From Armatimonadota bacterium (GTDB taxonomy: Bacteria > Armatimonadota > Fervidibacteria > Fervidibacterales > Thermosaccharophagaceae): a stretch of DNA of 64,000 bases. The notes beneath the pieces are model-generated. The model did no database searches. It saw nothing but the letters and a program-made list of their open reading frames with translations, and was not told where the DNA came from. A program made the translations under genes and the position numbers. Location of the stretch: positions 1 to 64,000 of the forward strand of contig JANXAS010000003.1 in assembly GCA_025062195.1 (NCBI GenBank). The letters are read 5' to 3'. Positions 15,969 to 25,332 of the stretch are shown here, piece by piece. Numbering within the stretch: the first letter of the stretch is position 1; the number at the start of each line of letters is the position of its first letter.

Positions 15969-18869
15969 GTGTGTCTCGATCCATTTGAGGAGCATTACGA
16001 TATCGCTGTGATTGGCGGTGGGCTTTGCGGTGTTGCTGCATCGCTTCGTGCAGCAATGGATGGAAAGAGAATCATCTTGATTGAGGGGCGCTCAGCACTC
16101 GGTTGGGAAGTGACATGGGCATATGAGCTCACATTTGATATGAGCCAGTTAGGTGTGCTCCCAGGGGGTGCTGAGTTTGCTATCGTTAAGCAGTTTGAGC
16201 AGCGAATGGAAAGTGTTGGCGGATTGCACAACGGGCGCATTGATGCGCCTGCCACCGAGATACTACTTGACAGGTGGCTTGATGAAGCGGGCGTTGATGT
16301 GCTTTTGTTCTCATTCCCTGAGGGATTGTTTGTTGATGGTGAGGACTGCAAAATAGCGCTTGCTACATCGGTTGGTTTCAAGTGCGGTAAGGGATTGATC
16401 AGGGCGAAAGTTTTCGTTGATGCGACTGAGGATGGTTTGCTATGGCGGCAGGCTGGGGCTTCATTCAGGGGGCTTGAGGGAAGAAGTGGAAAACAAGTGA
16501 TAGCGTTCAATCACGCTGCCGGTGAGTTGACCCAACCATTTCAATTGAGCTGCCCAAATGACCTTGGCGTGTGCGAGATAATCATCCAACCTTCATTGTG
16601 GCACGGTGAGGCTTTCGTTGAGTTTACCCTCAGCGAGTTTTCCATAGCAGCTTGCAGGATCAAGGTTGCCGATGTGGTTGAATATGTGAGGAAATCAGTT
16701 GATGCTCTTTCAAACGCTCTTGTGACACATACAGGTCATGAGCCTATGCCCGTTGATGTTCCGGTATGCACATCGCAGCGCATGGATGAGCACCTGCATC
16801 CACATACTCTAAACCTTGTCGGAGCTGGCTTATGGGCGTGTGAGGAGGGCTTAGGAGTTAAGTTGAACGGAGTTGTCGGAAGGCTCGCTTGGGGCGAGAT
16901 CGCAGGTGCATATGCAAGCCAACTTGTAGACGAACTCTCGCGCTCATCTCATTCCGAAAAGCTATACGGAGATTTGAGCGGCGCGAGGGCATGCTTTAAA
17001 CCCCATCATGAGGATGCGGACATAGCTGTTATTGGCGGTGGGACGGCGGGCGCAATCGCAGCAATTGCAGCTGCAATGGAGGGAGCAAATGCTAAGTTGC
17101 TTGAGTGGGGCACGCTGCTCGGTGGAATGGGAACTGCAGGGGCAATCCATACTTACTACTACGGCGTCAAGGGTGGATTGCAAGACGAGATTGACGAGCG
17201 AGTTGATTCTCTCTCAAAGCTATTTGCGGGTGGTGGTAGCTTCGTTGGCTTCCATCCCGAGGCTAAGAAAGTTGTGCTAACAAAGATGGCGTTTGAAAGC
17301 GGCGTTGACCTTAAGTTCCTCACACTCGCTGTAGGAGCACTCGCTCAGCAAGCTGGTGATGTGAAGCGCCTTAAGGCTATTGAAGCGGTTGGAGTTGATG
17401 GCTCTTTCACATTGCGAGCGCATTCGTTCATTGATTGCACTGGTGATGGCGATGTTGCTGCGCTTTGCGGGGCTGAGTTCATTCTTGGCAGGGATTCTGA
17501 CGGTTTGCTGCATGCTTATTCACAGCCAGCCGGAATCCTTGATAGTGGCGGTAGGTTGAGCTTCATTAACATTGACGCCGGCTATGTTGACCCAACCGAT
17601 TTGATGGACATGACGAGGGCACGCCGACAAGGCATAAGGCATTATTGGCGTGAACGCTTCACGGAAGGGAATCGCCTGCTCTACATAGCACCACTTATGG
17701 GCATAAGGCAGGGCAGGCACATAATAGGGGACTATCAGTTAACGCTGATTGACGAGATTGTCGGGCGCAAGTTTGATGATGTTGTCAGTTACACATGGGC
17801 GCATTATGACAACCACTCGTTTGACTACGAGAACGAGAGCGACGAAGCCATCTTCTGGACATGGGTGCTCGGTCAGTGGGGCAAGCGTATCGGATGCGAA
17901 GTGCCATACCGATGCATGCTTCCAAAAGGAATTGATGGGTTGCTTGTAGCATGCAGAGCAATTTCGCTCACCGTTGATGCACATCACGAGTTTAGGATGC
18001 TCCGTGACATGCAGCGTTTGGGTGAAGTGGCTGCGGTTGCATCAGTTTTGGCGTTGAAGCGCGGTCTAACCGTTAGAAGCATTGACATTCCTGAACTTCA
18101 AAATCAATTGCGCCAGCGCGGCTTGCTTGGCGATGGCGAGGTCATACCAAATCCATTGAGCCTGAGGTTGCCCGATAAAGTTCGCTGCTCGCCCGAGACA
18201 GCGCTGAAGGAGCTGCCACAGGATGCGCTTGAGGAGTGCGAGCGTGCTCTCTATTCGGAAAACCCGGAGGAGGCTGTATGGGTGCTCGCGCATGATGGCG
18301 AGGGTGCTCGCGGTATCTTGCAAAGGGCGTTGCAAAGTGACTCACCAAAATTGCGCTTCTATGCTGCTGCGGCGCTCGCCATGCTCGGATTTGATGATGG
18401 CGCTGATGAACTTATTGCCTGCGTTAGTGAGCGCCGCGGAAAGCTGCATGAGGGAATGAAAGCAGCGCCAGTTTGGATTGCAGCCATTACGATGCTCGGA
18501 AGGTTGAGGTGCAAAGCTGCAGTGCCAGTGCTAATTGAGGTGCTAAAAGATGCTTCAGCACCGCTTGATGCACTCATTGCCTCGGTTAGAGCGCTCGGGA
18601 AGATTGGGGATGAATCAGCCTGTGATGAACTCCTGAAACTTCTCAAGCGAAGCGATTTGCCCACGCAACGCCAAATGCAAGTTAGCGTCGGCACAATTGA
18701 GCCGGTCGTTGAGGATGCGCGCTGGCAGATTGAACTTGCAACCGCAGAAGCTCTCGCAAAGCTCGGAAAACCGGTGCCAGAGAGCGCAAAGAGGCATATT
18801 GATGATGAACGAGCATATGTGCGAAGATATGCAAGGCGCATTTTAGAGTTGAGTTCCAAGGTCGCTTGA
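15969..18869 (+). CDS. Double FAD-dependent oxidoreductase with C-terminal HEAT repeats
   Basis: A large protein of about 966 residues with two FAD-binding Rossmann starts in tandem: DIAVIGGGLCGVAASLRAA near residue 13 and DIAVIGGGTAGAIAAIAAA near 350, each followed by the GG-rich FAD_oxidored-type segment (LLGGMGTAGAIHTYYYG in the second). The second half has FIDCTGDGDVAALCGAE and RAISLTVDAHHEFRML, typical of this family. From about 760 to the end come HEAT-like helical repeats (LRFYAAAALAMLG, AVPVLIEVLKDASAPLDALI, SVRALGKIGDESACDELL). Reaction unknown; relatives oxidise small alcohols or sugars. GTG 15969 is favoured because AGGGGG lies 8 nt upstream; GTG 15960 is in frame. No signal peptide. 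Confidence 0.85.
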   Translation: MCLDPFEEHYDIAVIGGGLCGVAASLRAAMDGKRIILIEGRSALGWEVTWAYELTFDMSQLGVLPGGAEFAIVKQFEQRMESVGGLHNGRIDAPATEILLDRWLDEAGVDVLLFSFPEGLFVDGEDCKIALATSVGFKCGKGLIRAKVFVDATEDGLLWRQAGASFRGLEGRSGKQVIAFNHAAGELTQPFQLSCPNDLGVCEIIIQPSLWHGEAFVEFTLSEFSIAACRIKVADVVEYVRKSVDALSNALVTHTGHEPMPVDVPVCTSQRMDEHLHPHTLNLVGAGLWACEEGLGVKLNGVVGRLAWGEIAGAYASQLVDELSRSSHSEKLYGDLSGARACFKPHHEDADIAVIGGGTAGAIAAIAAAMEGANAKLLEWGTLLGGMGTAGAIHTYYYGVKGGLQDEIDERVDSLSKLFAGGGSFVGFHPEAKKVVLTKMAFESGVDLKFLTLAVGALAQQAGDVKRLKAIEAVGVDGSFTLRAHSFIDCTGDGDVAALCGAEFILGRDSDGLLHAYSQPAGILDSGGRLSFINIDAGYVDPTDLMDMTRARRQGIRHYWRERFTEGNRLLYIAPLMGIRQGRHIIGDYQLTLIDEIVGRKFDDVVSYTWAHYDNHSFDYENESDEAIFWTWVLGQWGKRIGCEVPYRCMLPKGIDGLLVACRAISLTVDAHHEFRMLRDMQRLGEVAAVASVLALKRGLTVRSIDIPELQNQLRQRGLLGDGEVIPNPLSLRLPDKVRCSPETALKELPQDALEECERALYSENPEEAVWVLAHDGEGARGILQRALQSDSPKLRFYAAAALAMLGFDDGADELIACVSERRGKLHEGMKAAPVWIAAITMLGRLRCKAAVPVLIEVLKDASAPLDALIASVRALGKIGDESACDELLKLLKRSDLPTQRQMQVSVGTIEPVVEDARWQIELATAEALAKLGKPVPESAKRHIDDERAYVRRYARRILELSSKVA

Positions 18870-19059
18870 TATGGCAATTTCGCTTGTGGGGAAAGGCAGT
18901 TAAATGCAATGGGCAGCCATCAAGCTGTTCACATTGTGGGTGGCACAGCGATTTTTCTGACGGGACTGCAATCTGCCCTCGCAAAATGACATCGGCTGCC
19001 CAAATCTCAGACCAACAGATGCGTTTGACGAAATTGGATTAAGCAATGGGGGTGGTATC

Positions 19060-20280
19060 ATGGTGCGTTTGGTTGGCGCTATGGCGCTTGGCTTGGCGAT
19101 GTTGCTTTATGGTGCGGCAAAGCCACAGAAAGGAATTGTGGATGCGAAACGGACAATAGTTGTGCGCGCTTTAAATAATGACTATCCAACAACACCGCTA
19201 TCAATCAAGCTTGATGGGTTGAGCGTTCCTGGTGAGCTTTCGCCCGCTCTGGTGGATCTTGAATCACGCGAACTTGTCCCGGCTCAGCTGATGCGTGCCG
19301 ATGGCGGGTTATACCTTATGTGGATTGAACGCCAATTGAAGCGCGGTCAGGCGAAACGCTACAGGCTCGTTTTCGCAAAGGCTGCCGAAGTGAAGCCATT
19401 GGCTCTCGTCAAGGAAGCCGATAAGGCAGTTGAAGTTTACATCAACGGTGAGTTTGTGACGGCGTATCGCTACGGCGATGCGCCGAAGCCTTACTACTAC
19501 CCGTTGATTGGACCCACTGGAAAGGCAGTCACACGCCATTTCCCGATGCGCACCGATGTCAAAGGCGAACGCGCTGATCATCCACATCACCGCTCAATGT
19601 GGTTCACATTTGGAGATGTCAATGGCGTTGATTTTTGGACTGAGGGAGCAAGAGCCGGCGTGATAAAGCATCGTTCGTTTGAGGCAGTTGAAGGCGGACC
19701 GGTGTTTGCGCGCCTTGTGGCAAGGTGCGATTGGGTTGCGCCGGACGGGAAGCGGCTCCTTGAAGATCTCCGTGAGTTAATCGTTTATTGCGTTGATGGT
19801 GCAAGGCTGTTTGATTTTAATGTGACCCTCTATGCCGCTGAGGAGGATGTCAAGTTTGGCGATACTAAGGAGGGCATGTTCGGGTTGCGTGTTGCAAGCT
19901 CAATGCAGGTTGAAGGTGGCAGTGGTCAGATAATAAACTCACGCGGCGATAAGAATGCCGAGGCTTGGGGCAAGCGTGCAGAATGGTGCGACTATAGTGG
20001 CACTGTCAACGGGGATAGGGTTGGAATTGCCATATTTGACCACCCGAATAATTTACGCCATCCCACATACTGGCATGTGCGCACATATGGGCTATTTGCA
20101 GCCAACCCATTTGGCGTGCGCTCTTTTACCGGCTCGGGCGATGGAAGTCATATATTGCGCAGGGGCACTTCACTCAAGTTCCAATATCGCGTCTTCATAC
20201 ACAGGGGCGATTTAAGCTCCGCAAATGTCGCTTCGTTCTACAGGGCATATGCTGAGCCACCATCTATATCGTTTGAGTGA
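19060..20280 (+). CDS. Secreted PmoA-like (DUF6807) protein
   Basis: About 406 residues. The N-terminus MVRLVGAMALGLAMLLYGAA is a Sec-type signal. The core carries DHPHHRSMWFTFGDVNGVDF near residue 170, then CDWVAPDGK and FGLRVASSM, the pattern of the 'methane oxygenase PmoA-like' DUF6807 family, which is common beside Gfo/Idh/MocA enzymes in saccharolytic Planctomycetes and related bacteria. Despite the name there is no sign of methane oxidation; a beta-sandwich carbohydrate-related role is the usual guess. ATG 19060 follows GGGGGTGGTATC. It lies 190 bp after the FAD/HEAT gene and 13 bp before the next start, so it is probably cotranscribed with the next two genes. Confidence 0.8.
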   Translation: MVRLVGAMALGLAMLLYGAAKPQKGIVDAKRTIVVRALNNDYPTTPLSIKLDGLSVPGELSPALVDLESRELVPAQLMRADGGLYLMWIERQLKRGQAKRYRLVFAKAAEVKPLALVKEADKAVEVYINGEFVTAYRYGDAPKPYYYPLIGPTGKAVTRHFPMRTDVKGERADHPHHRSMWFTFGDVNGVDFWTEGARAGVIKHRSFEAVEGGPVFARLVARCDWVAPDGKRLLEDLRELIVYCVDGARLFDFNVTLYAAEEDVKFGDTKEGMFGLRVASSMQVEGGSGQIINSRGDKNAEAWGKRAEWCDYSGTVNGDRVGIAIFDHPNNLRHPTYWHVRTYGLFAANPFGVRSFTGSGDGSHILRRGTSLKFQYRVFIHRGDLSSANVASFYRAYAEPPSISFE

Positions 20281-20293
20281 GGTGTATCGTCTC

Positions 20294-21169
20294 ATGCGCT
20301 ATATAGCGAGGAGGAATTTCATTGGCGGGATGATCGCCGCATGTGGGGCTGGGCTATGGGGCGCATTGGGGGTATCGCAAGGTGGGCAAGCAAAGGCGGA
20401 GGTGAGAAGAATGCGCTTGGGCTTGGTCACTTACAATTTGGCTAAGGATTGGGATCTGCCAACGATACTCAAGAACTGCCGTGAGGCAAAGTTTGAGGGT
20501 GTTGAACTGCGCACGACTCACAGACATGGCGTTGAGCCGGACATAAGTCAGCAGCGCAGAATTGAAGTGCGAAGGATGTTTGAGGACAGCGGTATCGTCC
20601 TTTGGGGGCTTGGGACGGTCTGCGAGTTTCATTCGCCAGAGCAAGATGAAGTTAGGCGCAATATTGAGGTGTGCAAGGCATTCGTTGTGCTCGCAAGGGA
20701 TATTGGGGCAAAGGGTGTCAAGGTGCGTCCAAATGCCATTCCGAGAGGTGTGCCAGTTGAAAAGACCCTTGAGCAGATAGGCAGAGCTTTGACTGAATGT
20801 GGCAGGTTTGCTGCTGACCACGGCGTTGAGATTTGGCTTGAGGTTCATGGGCAAGGGACATCGCACCCGCCACACATACGCAAGATCATGGAACACTGTG
20901 AAGCGCAAAATGTCGGCGTCTGCTGGAATTCCAACAGCACAGACATTAAGGATGGGTCTGTTAAGGAATACTTTGAGCTGCTTCGCCCATACATTAAGTC
21001 GGTGCACATAAACGAGCTATGGCGTGAAGATTATCCGTGGCGTGAGCTTTTCACTTTGCTCAAAGCGGCAGGATATGACAGGTTTACGCTCGCTGAAATA
21101 CCGGAAAGCCCAGATGCGCTTCGCTTAATGCGTTACTACAGAGCATTGTGGCTTGAGCTTACAAGGTGA
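20294..21169 (+). CDS. Tat-exported sugar phosphate isomerase/epimerase-like TIM-barrel protein
   Basis: Xylose-isomerase-like TIM barrel (AP endonuclease family 2 fold). The start at ATG 20294 gives MRYIARRNFIGGMIAACGAG, a twin-arginine signal. The barrel runs from LGLVTYNLAKDWDLPTILKN through FEGVELRTTHRHG, IWLEVHGQG, VGVCWNSNSTD, SVHINELWRED and FTLAEIPESPDALR; the acidic and His residues on successive strands (Glu in VEL, Glu and His in LEVHG, His in SVHIN, Glu in LAEIP) fit a metal-dependent isomerase or dehydratase. GAGTGAGGTG precedes the start. It is 13 bp from the PmoA-like gene, a common pairing in sugar modules. The substrate is unknown. Confidence 0.82.
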   Translation: MRYIARRNFIGGMIAACGAGLWGALGVSQGGQAKAEVRRMRLGLVTYNLAKDWDLPTILKNCREAKFEGVELRTTHRHGVEPDISQQRRIEVRRMFEDSGIVLWGLGTVCEFHSPEQDEVRRNIEVCKAFVVLARDIGAKGVKVRPNAIPRGVPVEKTLEQIGRALTECGRFAADHGVEIWLEVHGQGTSHPPHIRKIMEHCEAQNVGVCWNSNSTDIKDGSVKEYFELLRPYIKSVHINELWREDYPWRELFTLLKAAGYDRFTLAEIPESPDALRLMRYYRALWLELTR

Positions 21170-21335
21170 GCTATTCAGCCGAAATAGCTTTGTAAAGGTG
21201 GACTTGAGTTAAGGAATGCCGTTAAGCATTGATGGCAGAGGTGAATCATTAGCCACCCATGTGACTATCGGTAGGACATGAGCGCGAGGTCCGAGAGCCG
21301 TGGATGGTAAGCGCAAATTCAAAGGGGTGATCATA

Positions 21336-22511
21336 ATGGGCGGGATGACAAGGCGAAAGTTTGTAAAAGCTGGCGCTGTCGGAGCAGGCGCGCTTATAGT
21401 TGGTGTAAATCAACTTGGCGCTCAAGAGGCGCAGCCAAAGCTTTTGCGAGTCGGCTTTGTAGGCGTTGGCGGTAGAGGTGGTGGATTGTTGCAGACAGCG
21501 CTTGGGCTGCCCGGGATTGAGGTGGTTGCAATCTGCGACACCAATCCGACAAGGCTAAATAATGCCCTTGCGTTCGTTGAGAGGCGAGTTGGCAAGCGCC
21601 CACAAGGTTACGGTGAGGATAGAGACGCATTTGCATATAGAAAGTTGCTTGAGCGTGACGATATTGACTGCCTCGTCATAGCGACACCGTGTAATTGGCA
21701 CGGTCGTATGTATGTGGATTGCCTGAATGCAAGGAAGCACTTCTACGGTGAGAAGCCGATAGCCATAACTGTGCGCGAGATTGAAATGATACAGGAAGCA
21801 CACAAGCGCAATCCCGATGTGGTTGTCCAAATTGGCTTCCAGTGGGCAGCAAGCATGGCTCGCTCTGATATTGTTCGTAAGATACGGGAGGGAGCGATCG
21901 GCGAGCTAATTGAGGGACGATTTCACAGATATAATGGCTGGGGTGGCTTGAGAGGGTGGTTTAGCAGGCGGGAACTATCCGGCGATTGGATGCTTGAACA
22001 GGCTGTGCATGAATTCAATTTGCTTTGGTGGGTGACGCAGGCGCATCCGTTTGCGGCTTATGCGAAGGGGAGAAGGAATGTTATTGAGCCCGAAAACAAG
22101 GAGCGCAACATCACCGACTATTACACGGCAGTGCTTGAGTATCCTAACGGTTTCATCGTGCATTACACGCACGGCTGGATTAGCCCGCCAGGATACACCG
22201 GGATGAGTTGTAGGCTCATTGGGACAAAGGGCGGCGCTGATTTGCTTGATTGCACGATACAGCTTCGCGGGCAACAGCAACCAATTCGCGGTGAAGGAGC
22301 CGGCGGTGATACTAAGGAGCACATGCAGAACTTCTTTGACGCCGTCAGGGCACGAGACCCGAAGATGGTATACGCCGGGATTGAAAATGGTATAGCTGCA
22401 TCCTATGTTGGGTTGATGATTCGTAAGTCGCTTGATGAGGGCAGGCGAGTTACATTTGAAGAGGTGCTGCAGGATAAAGGTGAACTGCCACCGCTCATCG
22501 TGGTTGATTGA
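21336..22511 (+). CDS. Tat-exported Gfo/Idh/MocA-family oxidoreductase
   Basis: NAD(P)-dependent sugar or inositol dehydrogenase family. A twin-arginine signal (MGGMTRRKFVKAGAVGAGAL) is followed by the Rossmann start RVGFVGVGGRGGGLLQTA, LVIATPCNWHG, then FYGEKPIAITVREIE, in which the conserved Lys of the E-K-P motif is present, and the C-terminal beta domain (DWMLEQAVHEFNLLWWVTQ). GGGGTG lies 7 nt before ATG 21336; the frame is open to 21300 without support. Tat export with the cofactor bound is known for this group. Its place after the PmoA-like and TIM-barrel genes suggests periplasmic sugar modification. It converges on the response regulator, 15 bp away. Confidence 0.9.
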   Translation: MGGMTRRKFVKAGAVGAGALIVGVNQLGAQEAQPKLLRVGFVGVGGRGGGLLQTALGLPGIEVVAICDTNPTRLNNALAFVERRVGKRPQGYGEDRDAFAYRKLLERDDIDCLVIATPCNWHGRMYVDCLNARKHFYGEKPIAITVREIEMIQEAHKRNPDVVVQIGFQWAASMARSDIVRKIREGAIGELIEGRFHRYNGWGGLRGWFSRRELSGDWMLEQAVHEFNLLWWVTQAHPFAAYAKGRRNVIEPENKERNITDYYTAVLEYPNGFIVHYTHGWISPPGYTGMSCRLIGTKGGADLLDCTIQLRGQQQPIRGEGAGGDTKEHMQNFFDAVRARDPKMVYAGIENGIAASYVGLMIRKSLDEGRRVTFEEVLQDKGELPPLIVVD

Positions 22512-22526
22512 AGCTATGTGTGTCGT

Positions 22527-23006
22527 TTATGTATCGTCACAAGTTGTTTGACTGCTTTTTGGCTCTCTTGCGTGAATGAGCTGCTCAGCAAGCCTTAGGC
22601 GGTGGATTGTCATCAGTATATCTCGGCGCTCCTCAATAGCCCTCTCGACTTTCATTGCGAGCAAATCATACACATCCACGCCCGGTATGTTCTTCTCAAC
22701 ATAGTCATAGGCGCCGCGCTTCATGCACTCAACAGCGTTTGCCACATTCCCGTATGCCGTCAAAATGATAACCTCGGTAAAGATGTCCCTGAGCAATGCA
22801 GCTTTAAGCACATTAAGCCCGCTCTGCTCGCTGTCCATAACCATGTCTGTAACGATGACATCATATGGCGGCTCTGCCTCCGAGATCATTCGCATTGCAG
22901 TGGTTTCATCGGCTGCCATATCAACCTTGTGTCCGTCTCGCTCAAGCCTTCGCTTAATTAGCTCCCTTGCAAGCTCTTCATCATCCACAACGAGTATGCG
23001 AGCCAT
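22527..23006 (-). CDS. Single-domain response regulator
   Basis: Receiver domain: acidic pocket VVDDEE near the N-terminus, phosphoacceptor Asp in VIVTDMVMD, Thr in VIILTAYG and the Lys in YVEKNIPG. After the receiver only about 35 residues remain (RAIEERRDILMTIHRLRLAE), with no DNA-binding or enzymatic output domain, so it probably acts by protein contact or as a phosphate relay. ATG 23006 has GAGGTG upstream; GTG 23015 is also possible. It follows the histidine kinase by about 35 bp on the same strand and is its likely partner. Confidence 0.88.
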   Translation of the reverse strand: MARILVVDDEELARELIKRRLERDGHKVDMAADETTAMRMISEAEPPYDVIVTDMVMDSEQSGLNVLKAALLRDIFTEVIILTAYGNVANAVECMKRGAYDYVEKNIPGVDVYDLLAMKVERAIEERRDILMTIHRLRLAEQLIHAREPKSSQTTCDDT

Positions 23007-23040
23007 TAATCCCACACCTCACCATGCACGCTTGCCTTGC

Positions 23041-24834
23041 TCACCGGTGCAGCAGCTTTGCAGCCGGAATAGTTATGACAAACTTTGCCCCCTCACCGTA
23101 ACGCCCGCATTCTTCAATTGTTCCGCCGTGCGCCTGCACGATGCTTTTCACTATTGCCAAGCCGAGTCCAAGCCCTTGTGCCCTTGTGCTATAGAATGGT
23201 TCAAAGATTTTCTCCTTGTCCTCATCCGGTATGCCCTTCCCGGTGTCGGAGACGGTGATCATCACCTCGCCGTGTGTAGATGGTTCAATGCTAACAGTGA
23301 TGATACCGCCCTGCGGTGTAAAATGGGCAGCGTTTTCAATCAGCTCACCAACGCACCTCTTTAATCTCTCGGCATCACCCTCAATCCATGCCTCGTCCAA
23401 GTGCGTTTCAAAGTGCACACTTACCTCGCCAGTTGAGTGAGAGATTTGCCTGACGAATTCGCTAAGCAATAAGACAAGCTCAACTGGATTCCTATCAACT
23501 CTTGCCGACTTGACAAAGTATCGGAACTCCTGCAGCAGCTCTTCCATCTCTCGGATAAGCCCGTCTATTGCCGCATAAAGCCTTTCCCTCTCCTCCCCCG
23601 GTGTAACTTGGGCTATTCTGAGTTCCTTCAGGGCACCCTTTAAGGCAAACAGCTTATTGCCGAGCATATGTGCTGCCCTTGCTGACATCTCACCGAGGGC
23701 AGCCATCCTTTCAACCTCAATCAGGCGCTCTTGCAACTCAACTCTATCAAGCGCTGCACCAACTTGACTTGCAAGCATATAAAGCAGGTTTTGATCCTCT
23801 GGCGTGAATGGGTTTGAATATGAGGCATCCGGGGGACGCTTCCTTATGGCACGCAACACACCTTTGCAACTTTGCCGCCCCATAATTGGCACCGCCAAAA
23901 AGGCGCCAATCTCATCAACTGGCACTTCGGTGTATCGTCCTCTCCACCTTGGGTCGGAACGCACATCTGACAGCCTTATTGGCTCACCATTAAGCGCTAC
24001 CCAACCAGTCAGCCCCTCGCCGATTTCGTAAACAGCTTTGCCAACATGTTCCTTCAATGCGCCTTTTGATGCCTTTAGTATAAGCTTTGAACCATCCTCA
24101 ATCAGGAAAAGGGAGCAGTCATCCGCCTGCAATATCTCAATGGCAGTGCTAACAACTTTATCAAGCAGCGCATCAATGTCAGTCTGTGAGGCAAGCTCCA
24201 TGCCCAACTCTATCAACTTTTGTTCCCTTGCATGGTAATCAGCGGAAGACATCGCCAGCGCAGCTATATCAGCAAGTGCCTGCATTATGCGCAGGTCTTT
24301 CTCATCAAATGCGTTGTAACGATCGCTGCTTACACTTAAGATGCCGATGGTTTTCCCGCTGCGTTCCTTCAACGGAACAACCATGCGGCTGAGCGAGTCT
24401 TCAAACAGTGGATAGTGATGTGGATCGCTTTCAAGATCGCCGCTTAAGTATGGCTTGCCAGTTAGCGCTACATACCCTTCAATTCCCTTTCCGGGTTCGC
24501 GCGTTAGTTTGAACTTTGTTGAGCGTTTCTCTTCCGTCCATCCCGGGCCAACAACCCAGCCAATTGTGAGTTCTCCTGTATGGTAATTTACAAGGGCAAT
24601 AAAGCCGTGCTTGCCTCGGGAGATCTTTAAAGCCTCTTCAAGCGCCACGCGCATGAGTTCCTCAATGTTTGGAAAGGCGTTCAAAATGCGGCTTACACTG
24701 TGAAGCGATAGGACACTTGCAATTGTGCCTATCGTGCTCTCAGTATAGTCAACGCTCCCATTCGCCTTACCAAGTGCCTCACCGCTTATCTGCCCGCTGC
24801 CGAAAGCATCTTCTTGGTCTGTTCCAAGTTCCAC
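23041..24834 (-). CDS. Soluble sensor histidine kinase with two GAF domains
   Basis: 597 residues with no transmembrane segment, so cytoplasmic. Two GAF domains lie at about 45-195 and 210-365 (GYVALTGKPYLSGDLESDPH and GLTGWVALNGEPIRLSDVRS are matching core strands). The dimerisation segment with the phosphorylated His reads ARAAHMLGNKL near residue 390, and the ATPase has N box ELIENAAHF, G1 VSDTGKGIPDED, FEPFYST and G2 GLGLGLAIVKSIVQAHGG. GAF domains bind small ligands or sense redox or light; no chromophore Cys motif stands out. Start GTG 24834 without a strong ribosome site. It forms an operon with the response regulator downstream. Confidence 0.92.
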   Translation of the reverse strand: MELGTDQEDAFGSGQISGEALGKANGSVDYTESTIGTIASVLSLHSVSRILNAFPNIEELMRVALEEALKISRGKHGFIALVNYHTGELTIGWVVGPGWTEEKRSTKFKLTREPGKGIEGYVALTGKPYLSGDLESDPHHYPLFEDSLSRMVVPLKERSGKTIGILSVSSDRYNAFDEKDLRIMQALADIAALAMSSADYHAREQKLIELGMELASQTDIDALLDKVVSTAIEILQADDCSLFLIEDGSKLILKASKGALKEHVGKAVYEIGEGLTGWVALNGEPIRLSDVRSDPRWRGRYTEVPVDEIGAFLAVPIMGRQSCKGVLRAIRKRPPDASYSNPFTPEDQNLLYMLASQVGAALDRVELQERLIEVERMAALGEMSARAAHMLGNKLFALKGALKELRIAQVTPGEERERLYAAIDGLIREMEELLQEFRYFVKSARVDRNPVELVLLLSEFVRQISHSTGEVSVHFETHLDEAWIEGDAERLKRCVGELIENAAHFTPQGGIITVSIEPSTHGEVMITVSDTGKGIPDEDKEKIFEPFYSTRAQGLGLGLAIVKSIVQAHGGTIEECGRYGEGAKFVITIPAAKLLHR

Positions 24835-25081
24835 TTGCTATCACCATCCGAATCGTGTTTCATGCCATAGTGTTGTAGTCGGTCGTCGTATCGCAGCAGC
24901 TTCGAAGCAGTCATCATGAATGATGCCGCAGAATCACCCCTGGGGATAACCCGTTGGCTTTCCACGAGCTATAGTGTGGCTCTGAATCTCTTTGCTTTAC
25001 GAACGAATTTGCGCACACAATGCTACACTTTGCTTTGGTTGTGTTGTTGAACAACGATGGTTTGAGGGTTGAAGTGAAAAT
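24835..25081. other. Intergenic region upstream of the histidine kinase
   Basis: About 250 bp without a credible gene. It should contain the minus-strand promoter of the histidine kinase operon. The right part of the gap (25082-25277) is the palindromic element listed separately. Confidence 0.4.
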
Positions 25082-25277
25082 TTTGATTTCGCTCTTTACT
25101 ACAAACTTTGTTGGTTAGGTTAGCAGTTAGCCACGAAGCGAAAGCGAGGTGGCGTAAAATTGGTGCGATGTGCGGGGTGGTGTTATTGTCTTGCATCGCA
25201 CCTGTTTTGACGGCACTCCGCTTTGCTCCGTGCCTTACTACAAACCAACAAACTTTTGGGTAAAGAGCGTTTGATTT
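25082..25277. mobile_element. MITE-like palindromic element with 8-bp flanking direct repeat
   Basis: Positions 25090-25269 form one long imperfect palindrome. The left end CGCTCTTTACTACAAAC and the segment TTTGTTGGTT match the reverse complement of the right end, where AACCAACAAACTTTTG precedes TAAAGAGCG. Inner arms also pair: CACGAAGCGAAAGCGAGGTG with CACTCCGCTTTGCTCCGTG, and GGTGCGATG (25162-25170) with CATCGCACC (25194-25202). TTTGATTT flanks it on both sides (25082-25089 and 25270-25277), as a target duplication would. No protein is encoded, so movement would need a transposase from elsewhere. It ends about 55 bp before the ROK kinase start. Confidence 0.8.
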
Positions 25278-25332
25278 TATGGCTTTGTGGCTTTCAACGC
25301 CGAGTTTAGCGCTTGTGGGGGGTGGTGCTTTT

